From Ignatzschineria cameli (GTDB taxonomy: Bacteria > Pseudomonadota > Gammaproteobacteria > Cardiobacteriales > Wohlfahrtiimonadaceae): 64,000 nt of DNA. Numbering within the stretch: position 1 is the first letter of the stretch; each line of letters starts with the position of its first letter. The stretch spans positions 124,001 through 188,000 of the forward strand of contig NZ_QEWW01000003.1 in the NCBI RefSeq assembly GCF_003121895.1, given 5' to 3'. Positions 54,631 through 64,000 of this stretch are shown one piece after another. A program made the position numbers and the translations under genes. Under the pieces are notes generated by a model. That model was not told the origin of the DNA, did no database searches, and saw nothing but the letters and a program-made list of their open reading frames with translations.

Positions 54631-55527
54631 TTAATTGATTGCTGCTGCACCACTAACAATCTCAGTAATTTCCTGAGTAATTGCTGCTTGACGAGCTTTG
54701 TTATAAACCAATTGCAACTCATCTATTAAATCGCTTGCATTATCGCTTGCGGCCTTCATTGCAATCATACGAGCTGCCATTTCACAGGCAACGTTTTCAA
54801 CGACTGCTTGAAAGATCACACTTTCAATATAACGATCTAATACAGTATTCATTAGTTCAACAGGCTCAGAGTCGTAAACATAGTCCCATGCAAGATTTGA
54901 CTCCTGCGCTACACTCTCAATACCTATCTGTCTCTGAAGCGTTCCGGGAACGACAGGGAGAACCTGAATACCGATTGGCTTTTGCGTCATTGTATTCACA
55001 AACTCGTTAGCAAAAACATGGAGTTCATCAATTTTCCCTTCTTGGAAAAGATCTAGCATTGCAGTTGTAATACCAATCAGATCTTTCGACGCAGGTGCAT
55101 CACCTAAATTATTCACAGTCGCAACAAGATCATGTCCAAATCGACCGAAGAAAGCATTTGCTTTGTTACCAATAGTGGCAACTTCCATCTCAATACCTGC
55201 TTCACGCCACTCTTTCATCTTTGTGACGACTAGCTTAAATAGGTTATTGTTCAACCCACCAGCTAAACCACGGTCGGAGCTGACAACAATCACGCCCACG
55301 CGCTTTACTTCTCGTGGTATTAAGTATTCATGCTTGAATTCTTCAGGTGTTGCCTCAGCCAAATGCGCAGCGAGCTTGATAACCTGTTGCGCATAAGGTA
55401 GAGATCGATTGCGTCGAAGTTGCGTAGCACGCATCTTACTCGCTGCAACCATCTCCATCGCACTAGTAATCTTCTGAGTATTACTAATACTTTTAATCTT
55501 ACTACGTATTTCTTTTCCAACAGCCAT
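54631..55527 (-). CDS. atpG: ATP synthase gamma subunit
   Basis: The 298-aa rotor shaft of F1. N-terminal [20 protein letters not shown] and [20 protein letters not shown] and C-terminal [20 protein letters not shown] are diagnostic. About ten residues longer than E. coli AtpG. Confidence 0.98.
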   Translation of the reverse strand: MAVGKEIRSKIKSISNTQKITSAMEMVAASKMRATQLRRNRSLPYAQQVIKLAAHLAEATPEEFKHEYLIPREVKRVGVIVVSSDRGLAGGLNNNLFKLVVTKMKEWREAGIEMEVATIGNKANAFFGRFGHDLVATVNNLGDAPASKDLIGITTAMLDLFQEGKIDELHVFANEFVNTMTQKPIGIQVLPVVPGTLQRQIGIESVAQESNLAWDYVYDSEPVELMNTVLDRYIESVIFQAVVENVACEMAARMIAMKAASDNASDLIDELQLVYNKARQAAITQEITEIVSGAAAIN

Positions 55528-55574
55528 GAAATTCCTACCTAATTGCTATGTGTTATGAACTGAAAAGCAACTTA

Positions 55575-57125
55575 TTAAGCTACTTTCCAGCTTCCACCTT
55601 TCTTATACTGACTAACAACTTTATCAAGCGCATCTAACACATCTTGGTTATAGGCACCTTTGCTGTTGATGTCTTTTAAGAGCTCTTGGTCTGTTGCATT
55701 CGCTGAAGCGATAAGACCTTGCGCAAATGGACGAACTTCTTCAACTGGCAAATCATCAACATATTTGTACTCGATTGCATAGAGGATAAGTGCCATCTCT
55801 GCAATTGTATATGGACGATATTGCGCTTGCTTCATCAATTCCATAACACGAACACCACGTGCTAACTGTCTACGTGTTACTTCATCAAGATCCGAAGCAA
55901 ACTGGGAGAACGCTGCAAGCTCACGATATTGAGCAAGTGCAAGACGAACACCACCACCAAGCTTACTGATTAACTTCGTTTGCGCTGCACCACCAACACG
56001 AGATACGGAGATACCCGCATTCATCGCTGGGCGAACGCCTGAGTTAAAGAGGTCTGTTTCAAGGAAGATCTGACCATCTGTAATTGAGATAACGTTAGTT
56101 GGTACGAATGCAGATACGTCCCCACCTTGTGTCTCAATAATAGGTAATGCCGTTAATGAACCTGTTTTACCTTTAACTTCACCATTTGTGAACTTCTCAA
56201 CGTAGTCTGCATTAACGCGAGCTGCACGCTCAAGAAGACGTGAGTGAAGATAGAAAACATCCCCAGGATATGCTTCACGACCTGGTGGACGACGAAGAAG
56301 GAGGGAGATTTGACGATATGCAACCGCTTGTTTTGAAAGGTCATCATAAATGATTAACGCATCTTCACCACGATCACGGAAATATTCACCCATTGTACAA
56401 CCAGTGTACGCTGAGAGATATTGAAGAGCTGCCGACTCTGAAGCACTTGCTGCAACAACGATCGTGTGATCCATTGCACCATGCTCTTCTAATTTAGCAA
56501 CGATATTTGCAATTGTTGAGTTCTTCTGACCAATTGCTACATAGATACATTTAACACCACTATTTTTTTGGTTGATAATAGTATCGATTGCAATCGCTGT
56601 TTTACCAGTTTGACGGTCACCGATAATCAACTCACGCTGACCACGGCCGATTGGAACCATTGAGTCAATCGCGATATAACCTGTTTGCATCGGTTGATCA
56701 ACTGATTGACGATCGATAACGCCAGGTGCGATCTGCTCGATAGGTGCAGTTAACGTTGTACCAAGCTCACCTTTACCATCGATAGGATTTCCTAACGCAT
56801 CAACAACACGACCAAGAAGTTCTGGACCGATAGGTGCTTCAAGAATACGTCCTGTACACTTAACTTTATCCCCTTCTGTGATCTTTTCATAATCACCTAA
56901 GAGAACAACACCCACTGAATCTCTCTCAAGGTTCAGCGCAAGACCACGAACACCGTGTGGTAATTCAACCATTTCACCTTGCATCACAGAATTAATTCCG
57001 TGAACGCGAGCAATCCCATCAGTTAAACTTACTACCGTACCTTCAGTACTCTCTTCGGGCTTGAGCTCAAATTCTTCAATCTTGGATTTAATGAGATCAC
57101 TGATCTCAGATGGATTTAATTGCAT
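55575..57125 (-). CDS. atpA: ATP synthase alpha subunit
   Basis: The 516-aa non-catalytic nucleotide-binding subunit of F1. P-loop [53 protein letters not shown] and [14 protein letters not shown] are canonical. Confidence 0.99.
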   Translation of the reverse strand: MQLNPSEISDLIKSKIEEFELKPEESTEGTVVSLTDGIARVHGINSVMQGEMVELPHGVRGLALNLERDSVGVVLLGDYEKITEGDKVKCTGRILEAPIGPELLGRVVDALGNPIDGKGELGTTLTAPIEQIAPGVIDRQSVDQPMQTGYIAIDSMVPIGRGQRELIIGDRQTGKTAIAIDTIINQKNSGVKCIYVAIGQKNSTIANIVAKLEEHGAMDHTIVVAASASESAALQYLSAYTGCTMGEYFRDRGEDALIIYDDLSKQAVAYRQISLLLRRPPGREAYPGDVFYLHSRLLERAARVNADYVEKFTNGEVKGKTGSLTALPIIETQGGDVSAFVPTNVISITDGQIFLETDLFNSGVRPAMNAGISVSRVGGAAQTKLISKLGGGVRLALAQYRELAAFSQFASDLDEVTRRQLARGVRVMELMKQAQYRPYTIAEMALILYAIEYKYVDDLPVEEVRPFAQGLIASANATDQELLKDINSKGAYNQDVLDALDKVVSQYKKGGSWKVA

Positions 57126-57156
57126 CTTTTAAATCTTCCTCTTATATTCATTAAAC

Positions 57157-57705
57157 TTAATTCATTGATCGGATCATGCCGTCTAAACGACCTAAAATCG
57201 AACCATCAATGACTAAATCATCTATTTTTAAAATAGCACCACCTAACAAGGAAGGCGAAATGGTTTCTGTTAATTCGATCTCTTTATTAAAACGCTTCTG
57301 AAGAGCTTTAACAAACATCTCTTTCTGCCCATCCGTTAAGGGATATGCACTCTGCACTTCAGCCTCAAGAATGTTTCTTTCCGCTAATAAACGCGCTCTG
57401 TACTCGTCATAAACAGAAGGCAAAATCCCAAAACGCTTATTTTCACTAATGGTTAGTAAGAAATCATTCTCTTCTTTAGTAAGCTCTCGCTTTAAAATCT
57501 TAGCTGATAACTCACCTAAGAATGCTTTTTTCTTTTCGAAACCTAATTCTGGTAAGCCCATCACTTCACGAGTCGCCTCTGTTCCCATTAATAGCTTTAA
57601 TGAGCTGAGGAAATCCAACCAGTGATCTGCACTTTGCGGATTTTCCTTCGCAATCATAAATACGGCTTCAGCGTAAGGTCTTGCTACTGTTGCTAATTCT
57701 GACAT
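57157..57705 (-). CDS. atpH: ATP synthase delta subunit
   Basis: The 182-aa peripheral-stalk protein joining F1 to subunit b. N-terminal ATVARPYAEAVFMIAKENPQ and the C-terminal PSLLGGAILKIDDLVIDGSI match the family. The frame is open to 57747, but the family start MSELATVARPY lies at the ATG at 57705. Confidence 0.96.
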   Translation of the reverse strand: MSELATVARPYAEAVFMIAKENPQSADHWLDFLSSLKLLMGTEATREVMGLPELGFEKKKAFLGELSAKILKRELTKEENDFLLTISENKRFGILPSVYDEYRARLLAERNILEAEVQSAYPLTDGQKEMFVKALQKRFNKEIELTETISPSLLGGAILKIDDLVIDGSILGRLDGMIRSMN

Positions 57706-57763
57706 ATTACTCTTACATCGTTTATTAGTTATCAAAATGCTCTTCATAGTGAAGAGCAGGCGA

Positions 57764-58234
57764 TTACAGTTGTTTTGCCAACTCTTCTAACATCTTAGCA
57801 TGAGTCGTTTCATCAACTTCTTTTTCTATGATCTTGCTTGCACCCATAATACTTAAAGCAACTACCTGTTTTCTCAAGCTCTCTTTGACTTGACTTAACT
57901 CTGCTTCAATTTTAGCGTGCGCTGCATCAATCTCTCTTTGCCCAACTACCTTGCTCTCTTCTTTAGACTGTGCAATTAAGCTATCCGCTTGAGCTTGTGC
58001 TTTACTCACTAGGGTTGCCGCTTCAAGATGAGCTTGCTTAAGAAGACCATCTACTTCAGCTTCAGCCGTAGCTTGTGCTGCAACACTCTCTTCTGCAGCT
58101 GCTAAACCTTCAGCAATTTTTGCACGTCTCTCTTCAATCGCTTTGATTAAAGGTGGCCAGATAAACTTCATAACCACCAAAACCAAAATGAAAAAGACGA
58201 TAAATTGGGCAATCAAGGTTGCGTTAATATTCAT
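57764..58234 (-). CDS. atpF: ATP synthase subunit b
   Basis: A 156-aa peripheral stalk: one N-terminal helix ([20 protein letters not shown]) and a long Ala/Glu-rich coiled coil. Same length as E. coli AtpF. Confidence 0.97.
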   Translation of the reverse strand: MNINATLIAQFIVFFILVLVVMKFIWPPLIKAIEERRAKIAEGLAAAEESVAAQATAEAEVDGLLKQAHLEAATLVSKAQAQADSLIAQSKEESKVVGQREIDAAHAKIEAELSQVKESLRKQVVALSIMGASKIIEKEVDETTHAKMLEELAKQL

Positions 58235-58302
58235 TTTACTACCTATCCTTTATATGCCTGTACAACAAATGTCTTTACCACTTAGCTTTAAGTGTAGTGG
58301 AA

Positions 58303-58563
<261 letters not shown>

Positions 58564-58609
58564 CTAACGTTAACAAATAATTATGAAACACAATCTTTCG
58601 ATTGATTCT

Positions 58610-59431
58610 TTAATGAGATTCATGCGCTTGACCAAGATAAACAAGTGTCAAAGTCATGAAAATATATCCTTGTAAAATAACGATCAAGATATGGAAGATT
58701 GCCCATGCTGCACCTGCAAATACATGAAGACCCATTCCCCATAATGTTCCTGTCGCCCCTAATAAAGCGATCAACATAAAGATCAACTCACCTGCGAACA
58801 TGTTACCAAAAAGTCGCATACCTAATGAGAAGGCTTTAGAGATGAACTCAACGAGGTTTAACACAAAGTTAGCAGGCGCTAACCAGATACCGAAAGGTGC
58901 ACAGAAAAGCTCTTTTACAAAGCCCATGCCTTTCGCTTTAATAGAGTAGAAGATCACAACTGCAAGTACAGCAATAGACATACCTAACGTAGCACTCACA
59001 TCGGCAGTTGGAAGAATTTTGTGATATGGGAGAGAATCTGAAAGACCTAATACATCAATCATCTTAGGAGCAAGATCGATCGGTAAGAAGTCAAGAGAGT
59101 TCATGACGACGATCCAGAGAAACACAGTAAGACCTAAAGGCGCAATAAAACCTTGTGGCCCATTGACCAATGTTCTCGATTGTTTCTCTGCAAACTCTAC
59201 TAAGATTTCAACAAAAGCTTGGAAACGTCCTGGCACTCCAGATGTCGCCTTGCGCGACGCTGCCCAAAGGAATAGAACGACAATAATACCACACAAGATT
59301 GACCAGAAAACGGTATCGAGGTTGATGAGACCGAAGTTAACAAACTCATGAGCTTCTTGCGGCGTCCCTCTTTGGTTAAGGTTAACGAGATGGTGTCCAA
59401 TATACGATGCATTTGTTAATTCACTAGCCAT
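58610..59431 (-). CDS. atpB: ATP synthase subunit a
   Basis: The 273-aa stator channel subunit. The essential arginine lies in ISKAFSLGMRLFGNMFAGEL, and VILQGYIFMTLTLVYLGQAH forms the last helix. An early segment LINLDTVFWSILCGIIVVLF is the first helix. It is 8 bp after atpI. Confidence 0.98.
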   Translation of the reverse strand: MASELTNASYIGHHLVNLNQRGTPQEAHEFVNFGLINLDTVFWSILCGIIVVLFLWAASRKATSGVPGRFQAFVEILVEFAEKQSRTLVNGPQGFIAPLGLTVFLWIVVMNSLDFLPIDLAPKMIDVLGLSDSLPYHKILPTADVSATLGMSIAVLAVVIFYSIKAKGMGFVKELFCAPFGIWLAPANFVLNLVEFISKAFSLGMRLFGNMFAGELIFMLIALLGATGTLWGMGLHVFAGAAWAIFHILIVILQGYIFMTLTLVYLGQAHESH

Positions 59432-59439
59432 AGTTCTCT

Positions 59440-59793
59440 CTATACAATTACTTTATCTCTTCTAATAGAAGATATTAACACATATCCAAGGGGAACTTGC
59501 GATACGACTATAATTCCAATTAGGAACGCGAATAGATTCGGGTCCTTGATCAGCAGAATACTCACTAAGAAGAGCATTAAGATGATAATTTTATTGAAAA
59601 AGACGCCAATCCAGAAAAAGACCTTATGGAATCGCACCATAAACATATTCGCCGCCATAAACAGATTGGGTATTAACATTGAAATACCCGCTGCAAACAA
59701 GGATACCGCTGTTACACCATCATATAAAATCCAAGCTGCTGTAGCTGTTAGGATTAAAACAGCGAGTTGTGCAATCACAATTTTAGGAATCAT
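59440..59793 (-). CDS. atpI: ATP synthase protein I
   Basis: A 117-aa four-helix membrane protein that assists c-ring assembly. AGISMLIPNLFMAANMFMVR and FFNKIIILMLFLVSILLI are typical of the proteobacterial type. First gene of the atp operon, just behind its promoter. Confidence 0.88.
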   Translation of the reverse strand: MIPKIVIAQLAVLILTATAAWILYDGVTAVSLFAAGISMLIPNLFMAANMFMVRFHKVFFWIGVFFNKIIILMLFLVSILLIKDPNLFAFLIGIIVVSQVPLGYVLISSIRRDKVIV

Positions 59794-59822
59794 CAGATCA
59801 TCGCCTTTAAATTCATGCCAAG

Positions 59823-59851
59823 ATTATAGTCGGCAAGAGGGTCTAGGTCAA
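59823..59851 (-). promoter_or_regulatory. Near-consensus sigma70 promoter of the atp operon
   Basis: On the minus strand TTGACC (59851-59846), 17-bp spacer, TATAAT (59828-59823). The start point near 59816 leaves a leader of about 24 nt before atpI. Confidence 0.85.
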
Positions 59852-59907
59852 ATTATTCGTAGCGATTTTGTAGCAGCTTAGCAGCGCTATTACCACTACC
59901 CTTTAAT

Positions 59908-60786
59908 CTACTGTTTAATTTTCCCTAAAATCCCATCAAGTTCTTCTAGTGAGTTGTAACGAATAACGACCTCACCCCTTCCTCGGTTTTTCTGTTTAAT
60001 CTCTGTTTGAGCTCCTAAAAACTCACTCAAAGATCGCTCAAGATTGAGAACATCTCGATCTTTTTCAACACGCTTTACAGAGCTCTCTTCATCGCTCTCT
60101 GGCGCTAATAATTTTTTAACAAGTTGCTCTGTTGCTCGCACTGTTAACTGCTCTTTGATCACCTGCAATGCCACACGGCCCTGCTCACTTTTAGGAAGTG
60201 CTAAGAGTGCTCGTGCATGCCCCATATCTAACTTTTGCTCTGCCAATAACGCTTGAACAGCAGCATCTAGCTCTAAAAGACGCAATGAGTTTGTGATAGA
60301 AGAGCGCGATTTACCAATGACTTCACCCGCCTCTTGATGCGTTAAGGAGAATTCATCAATAAGACGCTTCAATGCCATTGCAGTCTCCACCGGATTGAGA
60401 TTCTCTCTTTGAATATTCTCAATTAACGCAACCGCAAGCGCTTCCTGATCACTCATCGGTTTAAAGATCACAGGGACGCTCTTCAGCCCCGCAAGTTGGG
60501 ACGCGCGCCATCGTCTCTCACCGGCAAGGATCTCTACCTGCTTCTGCCCTTCAACCTCACGAACAACAATAGGCTGAATAATTCCCTGCGCTTTAATGGA
60601 GGAGGCTAATGCTTCTAATGCCTCTTGATCAAAGTGGCGACGGGGCTGATACTTACCGGGCACTAAGCGCTCTATCGGTAACTCTTTAATCCCCTCTTGC
60701 TCCACTTTTACATTATCCGTTGCAATCTCTGCACCTGTTTGACTTAAGAGCATCTCTAAGCCACGACCTAATCCTCGTTTCTTCAC
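59908..60786 (-). CDS. parB: Chromosome partitioning protein ParB
   Basis: The 292-aa CTP-dependent DNA clamp that loads at parS. The N-terminus has the Arg-rich KKRGLGRGLEMLLSQ, box I AGERRWRASQLAGL, box II ENIQRENLNPVETAMALKRL, a helix-turn-helix THQEAGEVIGKSRSSITNSL, and a C-terminal dimer domain. It starts 2 bp after parA. No full parS site was seen in the window. Confidence 0.96.
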   Translation of the reverse strand: MKKRGLGRGLEMLLSQTGAEIATDNVKVEQEGIKELPIERLVPGKYQPRRHFDQEALEALASSIKAQGIIQPIVVREVEGQKQVEILAGERRWRASQLAGLKSVPVIFKPMSDQEALAVALIENIQRENLNPVETAMALKRLIDEFSLTHQEAGEVIGKSRSSITNSLRLLELDAAVQALLAEQKLDMGHARALLALPKSEQGRVALQVIKEQLTVRATEQLVKKLLAPESDEESSVKRVEKDRDVLNLERSLSEFLGAQTEIKQKNRGRGEVVIRYNSLEELDGILGKIKQ

Positions 60787-60788
60787 AG

Positions 60789-61565
60789 CTACCTCTTCTT
60801 ACTTCTTGAAATCACTTCTCGCGCAAGCTCTGTATATGCCATTGCACCCTTAGATTTCGCATCATAAACTGTAATCGGCACACCATATCCCGGCGCCTCA
60901 GCCAAACGGACATTTCTTGGAACAATCGATTCAAACATCTTATCGCCGAAGTGAGCGGCTAAGTTTTCTGAAACTTGGACAGATAAGGTATTACGCCCAT
61001 CAAACATTGTTCTTAAAACCCCCATAATATTAAGATCTGGGTTTGTTGCTTCTTTAACCGTTGAGATCGTATCCATCAATGCCGATATTCCCTCTAATGC
61101 ATAATATTCACATTGAACAGGAATCACGATATCGGTTGCAGCTGTAAGCGCATTGAGCGTCAACATATTAAGAGATGGCGCGCAATCTAAGACGATATAG
61201 TCAAAATTACTACCGATCGGCGCTAAGATCTCTTTCAATTTATAGATCCCATTTTGGGCTTGCGCTAACATCACCTCGGCACCCGTTAAATCAGCATTTG
61301 CACCTATTAGACGTAAGCCGGCTTTATCAAGATCTAAAATCACATCTGCAATGGATGCTTCCCCTAAGAGCAGATCAACGACACTACTCTCTAACTCATT
61401 CTTATTCACCCCGATACCTGTTGTGGCATTCCCTTGAGGATCGAGATCGATTAAGAGCACATTAGGCCTCATTTTGCTCTCTGTTAAGCTTGAGGCTAGG
61501 TTAACAGCGGTGGTTGTTTTACCAACCCCCCCTTTCTGATTTGCTACTGCAATAATTGTTGCCAA
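60789..61565 (-). CDS. parA: Chromosome partitioning ATPase ParA (Soj)
   Basis: The 258-aa Walker-type ATPase that works with ParB in origin segregation. The deviant Walker A QKGGVGKTTTAVNLASS begins right at the N-terminus, and DLDPQGNATTGIG and YIVLDCAPSLNMLTLNAL are present. It starts with TTG: an in-frame stop is just upstream, no later start would keep the P-loop, and AGGA is 7 bases before. Short type without an N-terminal HTH, as in chromosomal Soj. Confidence 0.96.
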   Translation of the reverse strand: MATIIAVANQKGGVGKTTTAVNLASSLTESKMRPNVLLIDLDPQGNATTGIGVNKNELESSVVDLLLGEASIADVILDLDKAGLRLIGANADLTGAEVMLAQAQNGIYKLKEILAPIGSNFDYIVLDCAPSLNMLTLNALTAATDIVIPVQCEYYALEGISALMDTISTVKEATNPDLNIMGVLRTMFDGRNTLSVQVSENLAAHFGDKMFESIVPRNVRLAEAPGYGVPITVYDAKSKGAMAYTELAREVISRSKKR

Positions 61566-61598
61566 CGGAGATTCCTACCTTTCCAAATTAATCGTCAA

Positions 61599-61604
61599 AT
61601 TATA
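61599..61604 (-). promoter_or_regulatory. Possible -10 element for parAB
   Basis: TATAAT on the minus strand, 34 bp upstream of the parA TTG in the 61-bp gap after rsmG. The matching -35 (GTTTTA) is poor, so parAB may be read mainly from upstream. Confidence 0.35.
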
Positions 61605-61626
61605 TCAAATAACCTTTTCGATAAAA

Positions 61627-62262
61627 CTATTTCGATAAAAGTATCAAATGCCGCTCTTCATTTAAGCCCGGCACTCTCAACTCCACAACTTCTTGAATGG
61701 GGAAATCGGTAACATCTTCCCACTCTGAATGAATCACTTTCCCTTTCATTGCGATCAACATTCCTCCCTCTTTTAGAAGGTGCTGTGACCACTTTACCAT
61801 GTCATTACCACTTGCAAATGCACGCGAAAGAACCCCATCAAATCGCTCATTAGGCTGATAATCTTGCACGCGAGAGGTGACTACCGTCACATTAGGGAGC
61901 CCGATCTCAATCTTCATCTGCTGAATAAAGCGCGTTCTCTTAGTTGCGCTATCGAGCAAGGTAAATTGAAAGTCAGGCAACACAATTGAGAGGGGAATAC
62001 CTGGCAGTCCGGCACCGGTGCCGACATCGATTAAGGCAGCAGACTGAAAACGCTGACGTAACTCCGGCACGAGGACTAGTGAATCGAGAAGATGCTTGAT
62101 AATCATCTCCTTTGGATCTGTAATTGCCGTTAAATTATAGGCTCTATTCCAGAGCAGCATTCCTTGCAGATATTGAGTTAACTTCTCGCAGGCAGAATCA
62201 TCAATTGGGAAATTGAGCTGATCGAGCGCGATTCTCACCTCATCTTTGACAATATTATTCAT
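61627..62262 (-). CDS. rsmG: 16S rRNA (guanine527-N7)-methyltransferase (GidB)
   Basis: Makes m7G527 in 16S rRNA; loss gives low-level streptomycin resistance in several species. The 211-aa protein has KHLLDSLVLVPEL, the SAM motif LIDVGTGAGLPGIPLSIVLP and RAFASGNDMVKWSQHLLKEG. The ATG at 62262 is preferred over a GTG just before it. It lies 8 bp after moeA. Confidence 0.96.
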   Translation of the reverse strand: MNNIVKDEVRIALDQLNFPIDDSACEKLTQYLQGMLLWNRAYNLTAITDPKEMIIKHLLDSLVLVPELRQRFQSAALIDVGTGAGLPGIPLSIVLPDFQFTLLDSATKRTRFIQQMKIEIGLPNVTVVTSRVQDYQPNERFDGVLSRAFASGNDMVKWSQHLLKEGGMLIAMKGKVIHSEWEDVTDFPIQEVVELRVPGLNEERHLILLSK

Positions 62263-62270
62263 CACAACCT

Positions 62271-63473
62271 TTATGCTTTCGCGACCTCTTTAGGCAAAGG
62301 ATAGATTCTAACACGACTACCTTTTGCCGTTGCCTGATTCTCTTTCATCTCAATAAGGCAATTTGCATAACTAAGACCGCTCAACATCGCAGAACCTTGC
62401 AATCCAACACTATCGACAAAATATTCACCGCGCTCATCTTGGTAGTAATTTCCACGCAAAAATTCTCTACGAGGCTGAATACGATCGCTACCAAAATTAA
62501 TTGTTGCCATTAACTGAGGCAGTTGTGGTGAAAGTCCCATCAGTGCTTTAATAGCAGGATAAGCAAGCAAATAGAAGGTTGCATAGGCGGAAACAGGATT
62601 CCCCGGCAACATAATAATATGACATTGGCCAATTCTGCCCCATCCAAAAGGCTTGCCTGGCTTAATAGCCAACTTCCACATATGCAATTCGCCGAGCTCA
62701 GTAATCGCCTTTGCGACAAAGTCCGCCTCACCCACCGAAGCACCTCCACTTAAGATAATGAGATCATTCTCTTTTGCTGCCGATGATAAAGCCGCCAATA
62801 CCGAAGCATACTCATCTTTTAAGATGCCCCCATCTTTCGCTTTAGCAAGCGATGAAACCCACGCAAGTAACTGATAGCGATTAGCATCATAGATTTCACT
62901 GCCGGTGATATTCTCCCACGGCTCTTTTAACTCATTACCTGTGGAAAAGATCGTCACGCGCAGGTCCTGATAAACCTCAATCTCCCAAACCCCTTGCGAG
63001 GCTAATAGTGCAATCGCCGCAGGGTCGAGCACATGCCCAGCATGAAAAAGGATCTCTCCTTTCTTAATCTCTTCACCACAATAACGAATATTTTGTCCTT
63101 TCGGGCAATCCTCTGTGAGATAGAGCTGATCACCTTCAACTTTCGTCAACTCCTGCATCACCACTGTTGTAGTATTTCCGGGCGTTTTTGCGCCGGTGAA
63201 GATTCTTGCTGCTTCCCCCTCTTGAAGTGAGAAATGAACATCATCACCTGCCATAATTCGCTCAACGATCTTAAACTCACTCCGCCCACCAGAAAAATCA
63301 CAAAGAGCGTAGCCATCCATCGCGCTATTATCAAATTGTGGCGTATCATAATTTGCCACAACATCTTGCGCTAATTTGCGTCCATATGCTTCCGCAAGTG
63401 TTACACGGTGAACCGCTCGATCTAACTTCATTCCCGCTAATAACTCTCTTAATGCAACATCATAATTTTTCAT
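62271..63473 (-). CDS. moeA: Molybdopterin molybdenumtransferase MoeA
   Basis: Inserts molybdate into adenylylated molybdopterin. The 400-aa protein has FDNSAMDGYAL, TGAKTPGNTTTVVMQE, TIFSTGNELKEPW, LSGGASVGEADFV and LPGNPVSAYATFYLLAYPAI in order. The ATG at 63473 sits 7 bases after GAGG and is chosen over a GTG one codon earlier. It overlaps the mobA end. Confidence 0.96.
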   Translation of the reverse strand: MKNYDVALRELLAGMKLDRAVHRVTLAEAYGRKLAQDVVANYDTPQFDNSAMDGYALCDFSGGRSEFKIVERIMAGDDVHFSLQEGEAARIFTGAKTPGNTTTVVMQELTKVEGDQLYLTEDCPKGQNIRYCGEEIKKGEILFHAGHVLDPAAIALLASQGVWEIEVYQDLRVTIFSTGNELKEPWENITGSEIYDANRYQLLAWVSSLAKAKDGGILKDEYASVLAALSSAAKENDLIILSGGASVGEADFVAKAITELGELHMWKLAIKPGKPFGWGRIGQCHIIMLPGNPVSAYATFYLLAYPAIKALMGLSPQLPQLMATINFGSDRIQPRREFLRGNYYQDERGEYFVDSVGLQGSAMLSGLSYANCLIEMKENQATAKGSRVRIYPLPKEVAKA

Positions 63474-64000
63474 CACAATTCCTCTCTAATGCCTCTAGAT
63501 CCTGCGGTCTATTACAATTGATAAACGCGCGCTCTTCATCAAAATAGATAGGCGCTGCAGATAACTTCTTTAGCAGCGCTCGAATTCTTAAATCACCTTT
63601 CTCTAACAGCGGCAGCACCACCTCGAGATCCTTTGCAAGCGCCTGAAGATAGATATAGTGCTCTCGCTGATCAGTCACAGGATAGACCGCTTTAATCATT
63701 GCATCTTCCCGTTGCAAGCGAGCTAATGCCTTCGCCAACTTTTCAACTAAATCAACAGGAATCAAAGGACCATCACAACTGACAATCTGCACCTGTTGAT
63801 TCGCCTCTAAATAGGGTAATAGCGAGGCGATGCCGGCTAACGGGCCCATTCCTTCCCATTGAGGCTCATCAGTAATAATTGGCAATCCCAGCGACTCATA
63901 ACAGGTTAAATCTCGATTAGCTGAGAGATAGAGTTGATCTACTTGCGGGGCAATTCGCGCCACAACATGCTCAACTAAACGTCGTCCCTGTAGTGGAAGA
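63460..64000 (-). CDS. mobA: Molybdenum cofactor guanylyltransferase MobA, C-terminal part (cut by window edge)
   Basis: Adds GMP to molybdopterin to make the bis-MGD cofactor. The frame stays open to the window end (LPLQGRRLVEHVVARIAPQV), so the apparent GTG start at 63963 is internal and the first 20-30 residues, with the GG-x-SRRMG-like loop, lie beyond. YLSANRDLTCYESL, MGPLAGIASLL and VSCDGPLIPVDLVEKLA are typical. It overlaps moeA by 14 bp. Confidence 0.93.
   Translation of the reverse strand, partial: LPLQGRRLVEHVVARIAPQVDQLYLSANRDLTCYESLGLPIITDEPQWEGMGPLAGIASLLPYLEANQQVQIVSCDGPLIPVDLVEKLAKALARLQREDAMIKAVYPVTDQREHYIYLQALAKDLEVVLPLLEKGDLRIRALLKKLSAAPIYFDEERAFINCNRPQDLEALERNCDEKL

Overview
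The window looks like ordinary chromosome of a low-to-moderate GC gammaproteobacterium. The protein set (separate nuoC and nuoD, an rpsO-pnp pair, gmk-rpoZ-spoT, a ugp operon in E. coli-like form, RoxA, PPK1, EttA) and the AT-rich intergenic DNA fit the Cardiobacteriales / Ignatzschineria-Wohlfahrtiimonas neighbourhood. That placement is inference from gene content only. No phage, IS element, CRISPR array, tRNA or rRNA gene was found. Nearly all genes are intact housekeeping or transport genes; the novelty lies in intergenic DNA and a few odd proteins.

Layout. 1-3.8 kb: start of the NADH dehydrogenase operon (nuoABCDEF, minus strand, nuoF cut by the window edge). 4-8 kb: an M20 amidohydrolase, hemB and proS (plus). 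8.2-10.8 kb: ettA, a 55-aa zinc-finger protein and tsaB (minus). 11.3-13.5 kb: a quinone oxidoreductase and a TauE/DsbD_2-type membrane protein with a His/Met-rich tail. 13.7-19.1 kb: ugpB-A-E-C-Q for glycerol-3-phosphate and glycerophosphodiester uptake, with a convincing Pho box and -10, and a hairpin between ugpB and ugpA. 19.3-24 kb: an MBL-fold hydrolase, an orphan PhnD-like binding protein behind an unusual intergenic region, an MnmC-type oxidoreductase without its methyltransferase half, and a YehR/DUF1307-like lipoprotein. 24.1-29.7 kb: a membrane-fusion protein plus two ABC-2 permeases without an ATPase, a possible structured RNA, a LysR regulator and a DUF2798 protein.

29.8-39.7 kb: pnp and rpsO (with a leader hairpin like an RNase III site), a DUF192 protein, roxA, spoT, rpoZ, gmk and an IalB-like secreted protein. 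40-45.4 kb: mnmG, followed 7 bp later by a 1050-aa secreted protein carrying eight peptidoglycan-binding-like modules in four pairs. 45.4-52.2 kb: birA, a 33-aa membrane peptide, tyrB, an SLC13-type permease and ppk1. 52.7-64 kb: mobA(partial)-moeA-rsmG-parA-parB followed by the complete atpIBEFHAGDC operon from a near-consensus promoter, all on the minus strand. rsmG-parAB-atp is the classical origin-proximal block, but mnmG is about 20 kb away in the opposite orientation and no origin was recognised.

The most striking window-wide signal is that almost every longer intergenic stretch holds exact or near-exact tandem duplications of 6-15 bp (more than fifteen arrays). The densest is upstream of mnmG, where an 11-bp x3, a 14-bp x6 and a 9-bp x3 array lie within 340 bp.
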